A DNA stretch of 64,000 nucleotides from Phoronis australis (Eukaryota > Phoronida > Phoronidae): positions 149,679 through 213,678 of the forward strand of contig NMRA01000169.1 in the NCBI GenBank assembly GCA_002633005.1, written 5' to 3'. Below, in pieces: positions 62,301 to 64,000 of the stretch. A model generated the notes under the pieces. That model was not told the origin of the DNA and searched no databases. It saw nothing but the letters and a program-made list of their open reading frames with translations. Position 1 is the first letter of the stretch; each line of letters begins with the position of its first letter. The translations under genes and the position numbers were made by a program.

Positions 62301-63078
62301 GGCGGTATTTTTAATAAGATTTAACAAATTGTTGCTGAGGATGTTTAGACTTAGTAAGTGGACGAACACCTTCAACAAAATAAAAAATTGAATTAATGAA
62401 AATAGGTCTGAAATTGTTCACTTTAGAATTTGTAATGAACTTTCAATGAGAAGATGTCAATCATATGTTTTGAATATATGTCAAGCAGTCTTACCAACAC
62501 TTAGATTTGCGTTAAAGCATGCACTACATATTACACTCTAACAAAACATTGGCTGACAATCAACAAGATACTGACAACTAACTTTTAAAAAAGTCAATTG
62601 AATGAACAACTGCAAACACTCATTACTAAGGAAAAAAATATTCAACAAAGAAGCGTGACTTCAAAAAGTAAAAAAATGATAGTTATAGAGCATCTTAAAA
62701 ATAATTGGACAAGATTGCAGTCCTACGTGTCAACTTGGCTTACAAATGAAGGGGAGTGACACGTCATATCTAATAACAACCCCACAGCATTAGCTTCCAA
62801 TTTAATTCCCAGATATTTCTGACCATAGAAAATTATTACTAAAGCAATAAATTGCATTTACTAGCACCCAGCCAACAAATTCTACATCATTTAGTCATGG
62901 TGAATGGTGCACGCTGCAGATACAAGAGATAACAGGACTATATTCACCTGGCTAGAACAAGAGCCGCATTGCTTGCTGTCCATTGGTTGTCATTAGTCAG
63001 CAAGTTTGTCACATTGATGATGGTCTGTGCAAAACACGGCTCCGCTAACATCCACGTACGTCCCTCAGGTGATTCAGC
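41108..63078 (-). CDS. ARM-like / fibronectin-III domain protein, 15 exons, 5' incomplete (936 aa seen)
   Basis: Fifteen exons join with matching phase: 62948-63078, 62122-62222, 60835-60983, 55984-56180, 54768-54952, 54309-54536, 52336-52452, 51288-51434, 50814-51080, 50409-50566, 48102-48156, 46036-46118, 44439-44995, 43674-43844, 41108-41372. Residues 1-254 are armadillo/HEAT-like helices (FFxALSCLATS-type Leu/Ala patterns). Three FN3 domains span about 255-330, 331-418 and 419-507. A polar, basic, Ser-rich tail follows (508-936). No signal peptide or membrane segment is visible, so a cytoplasmic scaffold is likely, but that is inference. Exons before residue 1 lie beyond 63078 and probably beyond the window. 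I know of no family with this ARM-FN3 order, so no symbol is given. Exons 11 and 12 (48.1, 46.0 kb) are the least certain. Confidence 0.8.
42070..42130. repeat. Two-copy 29-bp tandem repeat
   Basis: Units start at 42070 and 42099: 'gcatcaaaatcac' plus 'aggagtggctccaggg', with one base different. Lies in the last intron of the ARM/FN3 gene. Confidence 0.92.
42640..42740 (+). repeat. Dispersed ~90-bp repeat, copy B
   Basis: Carries 'ggccaaaaatactgatttta', 'cgaaaactgccatg', a T-rich block and 'gacttctaacattgttgtga' followed by 'atgtccacag'. Its second half is the best preserved copy. Confidence 0.55.
43470..43578. repeat. Degenerate 23-24 bp tandem repeat, about 4.5 copies
   Basis: Variants of 'ccagtcattaaaatcagtta' plus 'ctg' follow one another with point changes, in the last intron of the ARM/FN3 gene. 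Confidence 0.85.
43674..43844 (-). CDS. ARM/FN3 gene, exon 14
   Basis: Acceptor AAATTGCAG and donor CAG|GTAAAG; enters and leaves in phase 2. Reads FSDLDNSNHRVNLKYEAPQS ... VGKVLPIPHNFVQRANTF. Part of the polar tail. Confidence 0.8.
43978..44219 (+). mobile_element. tRNA-derived SINE, plus strand
   Basis: The head contains an A-box region (TGGCCTGGTTGATAAG) and a perfect B box (GGTTCGAGTCC, 44032-44042) inside an intact T-arm (GTGGG/CCCAC). A body of about 165 bases follows and an AT-rich tail (attattatttttttatt). The acceptor stem and anticodon arm do not fold as a working tRNA. Related to the copy at 19741-19912. Sits in the intron between exons 13 and 14 of the ARM/FN3 gene, antisense to it. 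Confidence 0.8.
44439..44995 (-). CDS. ARM/FN3 gene, exon 13 (largest exon)
   Basis: 557 bases, acceptor TTATTTTTAG, donor CG|GTAGGT, phase 0 in and 2 out. Encodes a Ser/Lys/Arg-rich, probably disordered stretch (RLSSGKSSKSTSSVV ... KKIGQKEKSRKTHSSPNK ... DPSWIEMTQ). Many phosphorylatable Ser/Thr; no domain seen. Confidence 0.8.
46036..46118 (-). CDS. ARM/FN3 gene, exon 12 (tentative)
   Basis: Acceptor GTGATTCTAG; enters in phase 1 and reads ATSSGVGPGKSNVGRRTE then RTAVTDTVKE to a moderate donor GAG|GTAGAG in phase 0. This end is chosen because exon 13 must be entered in phase 0. A better donor (CTG|GTAAGA, near 46094) would give a 24-bp exon that breaks the frame into exon 13. Confidence 0.5.
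46917..47103. repeat. Diverged ~68-bp tandem repeat, about 2.7 copies
   Basis: Each unit carries a version of 'agaggtaggagtctgtaaatg' joined to 'catgcatacttgttt'. Copies begin near 46917, 46985 and 47055. Intronic. Confidence 0.7.
48102..48156 (-). CDS. ARM/FN3 gene, exon 11 (tentative)
   Basis: 55 bases between acceptor ATTTTCCAG and perfect donor CTG|GTAAGT. Phase 0 in, 1 out. Reads VLSTKQQDSEVSNRRPIS. Small, but both sites are strong and phase matches both neighbours. Confidence 0.6.
49262..49680. repeat. Diverged ~140-165 bp tandem repeat, three copies
   Basis: Each copy contains a version of 'aatctgtccaaaaatcgact' then 'ggtgccagcacat', 'gccatctac' and 'acaaggaatgact'. The last ends in 'aaatggacggacgg', a tail seen in many invertebrate interspersed repeats. 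Intronic. Confidence 0.75.
50310..50395 (-). repeat. Dispersed ~90-bp repeat, copy G (inverted)
   Basis: On the minus strand: aatctcactaatttcaaac, then aaaataattgcaaaaattg, a T-rich block and 'tttttcaagg'. Lies directly 3' of exon 10. Confidence 0.5.
50409..50566 (-). CDS. ARM/FN3 gene, exon 10
   Basis: Acceptor CTTGTTACAG, donor AGG|GTACGT; phase 1 in, 0 out. Reads DPDRVPLYHVPVRKDSTDD ... HRPVRRKKSVNGIHDEARS. Start of the polar tail after the last FN3 domain; a basic RRKK cluster could be a nuclear-localisation-like or binding patch. Confidence 0.85.
50814..51080 (-). CDS. ARM/FN3 gene, exon 9: third FN3 domain
   Basis: A whole FN3 domain in one exon bounded by phase-1 introns. Reads PSKPQLSIMGRNEIHLSWHP ... 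GRINRYDVIMNSNVIYSG ... RLTPNTEYTFTVCALTNEG. The conserved Trp (SW), Tyr and the L-x-P-x-T-x-Y-x-F motif are present. Acceptor TTTGTCAG, donor AAT|GTAAGT. Confidence 0.92.
51110..51175 (+). repeat. Dispersed ~90-bp repeat, copy F (partial)
   Basis: Only the second half: tttcaatttcaagggcttct followed by 'tacactgtcctaaatgcccaca'. Lies just 5' of exon 9. Confidence 0.4.
51288..51434 (-). CDS. ARM/FN3 gene, exon 8: second half of FN3 domain 2
   Basis: Phase 1 in and out. Reads TAVEHTHELSCILTGLHTST then SYEVYVCAATSKGKGPKSS; the L-x-x-L-x-x-x-T-x-Y-x-V-x-V pattern is the FN3 E-F-G strand region. Acceptor TTGACAG, donor CAG|GTTGGA (weaker). Confidence 0.88.
52336..52452 (-). CDS. ARM/FN3 gene, exon 7: first half of FN3 domain 2
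   Basis: Phase 1 in and out. Reads PGPPVNVRLLGATATQLKIG then WEPPESPNGVLKGYHVYL, the A-B-C strand region with conserved PGPP, W-x-PP and Y-x-V-x. Acceptor CCAATTAG; donor TAG|GTGAGG. Its acceptor edge is copied in a tandem repeat just upstream in the intron. Confidence 0.9.
52437..52580. repeat. ~63-bp tandem repeat including a splice acceptor
   Basis: Three versions of 'gggtccaggcactaattgg' lie at about 52441, 52507 and 52567, with shared 'gatacaaatgtaacagatga' and 'gaggacactcac' between them. The leftmost copy is the real exon 7 border (52452/52453). The middle copy keeps the acceptor AG and gains a GTGAGT donor; the right copy lost the AG. Confidence 0.85.
54309..54536 (-). CDS. ARM/FN3 gene, exon 6: first FN3 domain
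   Basis: A whole FN3 domain in one exon, phase 1 on both sides. Reads PHQVELVWPEVITRSGFEVR ... CVYSGMDCQCLLKGLEPYTK then YTFRVRAVTEGDESPFSDVA. The L-x-P-Y-T-x-Y-x-F-x-V core is intact. Acceptor ends AAAG; donor CAT|GTAATT is weak, chosen for phase. Confidence 0.88.
54768..54952 (-). CDS. ARM/FN3 gene, exon 5: armadillo-like helices
   Basis: Enters in phase 2, leaves in phase 1. Reads TLHTLASQPRGCLMLRDHTA then VVPSLTAISCKTTIGED and EEVHATLAILKRLSRPGP. Hydrophobic periodicity of ARM/HEAT helices. Donor GG|GTATGT. Confidence 0.85.
55984..56180 (-). CDS. ARM/FN3 gene, exon 4: armadillo-like helices
   Basis: Acceptor TTCTCTGCAG, donor CAT|GTATGT; phase 0 in, 2 out. Reads ISNLAKMLCCTDPGSSKNA, CFALSCLATSIDGHARLLG and VLRTLTELLSSDDPETGWFA. 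Alternating Leu/Ala helices with a G/S-rich turn, typical of ARM repeats. Confidence 0.88.
56622..56995. repeat. 25-bp minisatellite with a 155-bp higher-order unit
   Basis: About 15 units of 'gtgcgtctgcatgtatacga' plus 'ccgtt'. A 31-bp variant (containing 'ccatgtaaaattatatga') and a 24-bp 'gtcctctgtatctatacgac' variant recur in the same order 155 bp apart, so a block of six units was itself duplicated. It opens long minus-strand frames that are repeat artefacts. Confidence 0.95.
57000..60060. other. Intron 3 of the ARM/FN3 gene, part
   Basis: AT-rich, with a GT microsatellite at 58411-58452 and short open frames (for example 57856-58086, 59610-59867) that resemble nothing I know. No extra exon is needed, because exons 3 and 4 join in phase. 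Confidence 0.45.
58411..58452. repeat. (GT)n dinucleotide microsatellite
   Basis: A run of tg units interrupted once by 'gc' and followed by 'actgtgtatgtgt'. Confidence 0.93.
60062..60625. repeat. 24-bp minisatellite, about 23 units, with a 288-bp higher-order repeat
   Basis: Unit 'aatgacacaaatgtaggact' plus 'gcat'. A distinctive stretch 'acaggcataaagacacgaat' then 'gtaggactgcacaatgatag' occurs at 60116 and again at 60404, exactly 12 units apart. Because 24 is a multiple of three, several frames stay open for 160-210 codons with 8-residue repeats (minus strand SPTFVSLC; plus strand LHNDTNVG). Lies in the intron between exons 3 and 4 of the ARM/FN3 gene. Confidence 0.95.
60835..60983 (-). CDS. 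ARM/FN3 gene, exon 3
   Basis: Acceptor ends TAG (near TTGTCATAG), donor ATG|GTAAGG; phase 1 in, 0 out. Reads GEQAEIGLILNYVFWCLGKG then MNAAFAIGRICDIDEGRKRL and LGLPESEKM. ARM-like helix pair. Confidence 0.87.
61690..61775 (-). repeat. Dispersed ~90-bp repeat, copy C (inverted)
   Basis: On the minus strand: aaatctcaccatttcagata, then aaaataatcgcaaaagttgc, a T-rich block, 'aagggcttctaatattattg' and 'cgaatatccacag'. Intron between exons 2 and 3. Confidence 0.55.
62122..62222 (-). CDS. ARM/FN3 gene, exon 2
   Basis: Acceptor TTCCTACAG, donor CAG|GTTGAT; phase 2 in, 1 out. Reads ITIAEEGCCKLLNHELSSHI then LTRLVGSLGVDEA, an ARM/HEAT-like helical pattern. Confidence 0.85.
62948..63078 (-). CDS. ARM/FN3 gene, first exon seen
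   Basis: Donor CAG|GTGAAT is good; acceptor TTGCTCTCAG at 63079. Phase 0 in, 2 out. Reads AESPEGRTWMLAEPCFAQTI then INVTNLLTNDNQWTASNAAL. It contains no initiator in the right place, so it is internal; upstream exons are not visible before 64000. Confidence 0.85.
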
Positions 63079-64000
63079 CTGAGAGCAAAACAAAGTTGGT
63101 TACATGACAGACATGAAGCAAGCCAAATAGATTGCATGTGGTTAGGTAACTAAGCCACATGATACCTGCATATGCCACATGAGGATTGATTACACTCACC
63201 ACTTGATAGGATCAAAATCAAAGTTTCAATTTATTAAGCCACAAGCAGCATAATATTTGAAAACTTGTGTTTTGATATTGACACCTTGTTAGAGACTTTA
63301 ACAAGGGCAGTTTACACAGAGGTTTAAATTTTACCTGGAAAATACCATGAATCAATAATTGCTTGAAGGGATTGACTCATCACGTCAAAACTAATTTAAT
63401 GCAGCAGTTTGAGAGTTTAATATTTGATATGACCTAACTAGTGCTGCGTAGCTCCTTAAAACACATGCATTACAGAAACTGAAACAAAATAAAGCGACAT
63501 TATCCATGTCTTGGAATGACCAATGTCAAAAATGAGGAAAATTTTACAGGTGATATATCGTTCCACAAATAGGCTTGTATAATTATATACCGTAATCGTT
63601 CGGGTTAACGCCCATGCCCAGTTAACCGCCCACCCCTACTTTAGGTGGATTTTCGATTTAACCGCCCACTGCTCGGTTAACCGCCCCCCTGCTATTTTTG
63701 AAGATTTCCAATTAAGCGCCCACCTCTCGGTTAAGCGCCCATCCCCTACTTTTGACGATTGGTGATTACCGCCCTGTGCTAATAGGAAACGCGAATCCCC
63801 GACCTTTTAGATTAAGATCGATGATAACATTGAGTGCAACGACGGCCTCAGAGACCGCGGTTTAGCAATGTGAATTATGATACCAGTAACAAATTATTGT
63901 AACGGGTCATCGATTAACTTCAAAATGTAATACTTGAACACTTTGTCACTTTCTTTTCTTCTCATGTTCGCAAACTTTAGGAACCGCGCTGGCGTCTACA
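63079..64000. other. Intron or 5' region of the ARM/FN3 gene, no exon seen
   Basis: Apart from the GC-rich repeat at 63590-63780 I see no coding segment. The window ends before the start of the gene. Confidence 0.5.
63590..63780. repeat. Repeat with 'ggttaaccgccca' motif, about 3 units of ~62 bp
   Basis: Units pair two 'ggttaa.cgcccac/t' boxes with a 'cctacttt...gattttc' spacer. Boxes occur near 63602, 63621, 63657, 63675, 63714 and 63732. Much more GC-rich than its surroundings. An interspersed repeat of this look is plausible, but I cannot assign a family. Confidence 0.7.

Noticed and set aside
1-64000. CRISPR arrays, operons, ribosome-binding sites, rRNA genes
   Set aside because: The window is animal nuclear DNA. 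The tandem repeats lack CRISPR repeat-spacer structure, and no rRNA signature was seen.

Overview
This is eukaryotic (animal) genomic DNA. It is AT-rich, has long introns with canonical GT-AG borders, and carries tRNA-derived SINE, LINE and minisatellite debris. One assembly gap of 134 N lies at 18153-18286. The gene families (ankyrin-bearing TRP-like channels in a local array; an armadillo-like/fibronectin-III protein) and the L1/Tx1-type and Jockey/CR1/RTE-type LINE remnants suggest an invertebrate, perhaps a hemichordate, echinoderm or cephalochordate. The sequence alone does not fix the species.

Left part (about 6.7-28 kb). Three full-length single-exon genes on the minus strand (11691-13541, 21683-23716, 26118-27950) encode ankyrin-repeat six-transmembrane channels of the TRP superfamily. 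A fourth, broken copy lies at 6786-7375. Copies 1 and 3 are close relatives. Copy 2 and the pseudogene are also close relatives. The order psi(2-like), 1, 2, 3(1-like) suggests that an ancestral pair of genes was duplicated as a block. The selectivity-filter-like motif is G-D-G in copy 1 and G-N-G in copies 2 and 3. Around and between the genes are a diverged 390-bp direct duplication (3.08-3.75 kb), a GAT triplet array, a TA microsatellite, a SINE copy at 19.74-19.91 kb and a decayed LINE at 16.5-17.2 kb.

Middle (28-41 kb). This is a transposon-rich stretch. It holds an L1/Tx1-type LINE fragment whose reverse-transcriptase part (+) and C-terminal part (-) face opposite ways, the layout expected from twin priming, and a second unrelated RT fragment at 31.97-32.49 kb. 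Two isolated exon-like segments on the minus strand (33640-33757 and 38866-38967) hint at an otherwise unseen gene.

Right part (41-63 kb). One large minus-strand gene runs from an exon at 62948-63078 to a stop at 41108-41110. I could join fifteen exons with consistent phase (2811 coding bases, 936 residues, 5' end missing). It encodes armadillo-like helical repeats, three fibronectin type III domains and a long polar tail. I do not recognise this architecture. Its introns hold several minisatellites (two with higher-order structure), a tRNA-derived SINE, a dispersed repeat family of about 90 bp with six copies, and a tandem duplication that copied a splice acceptor.

The channel genes and the ARM/FN3 gene share no visible functional link. 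Their proximity is probably incidental.
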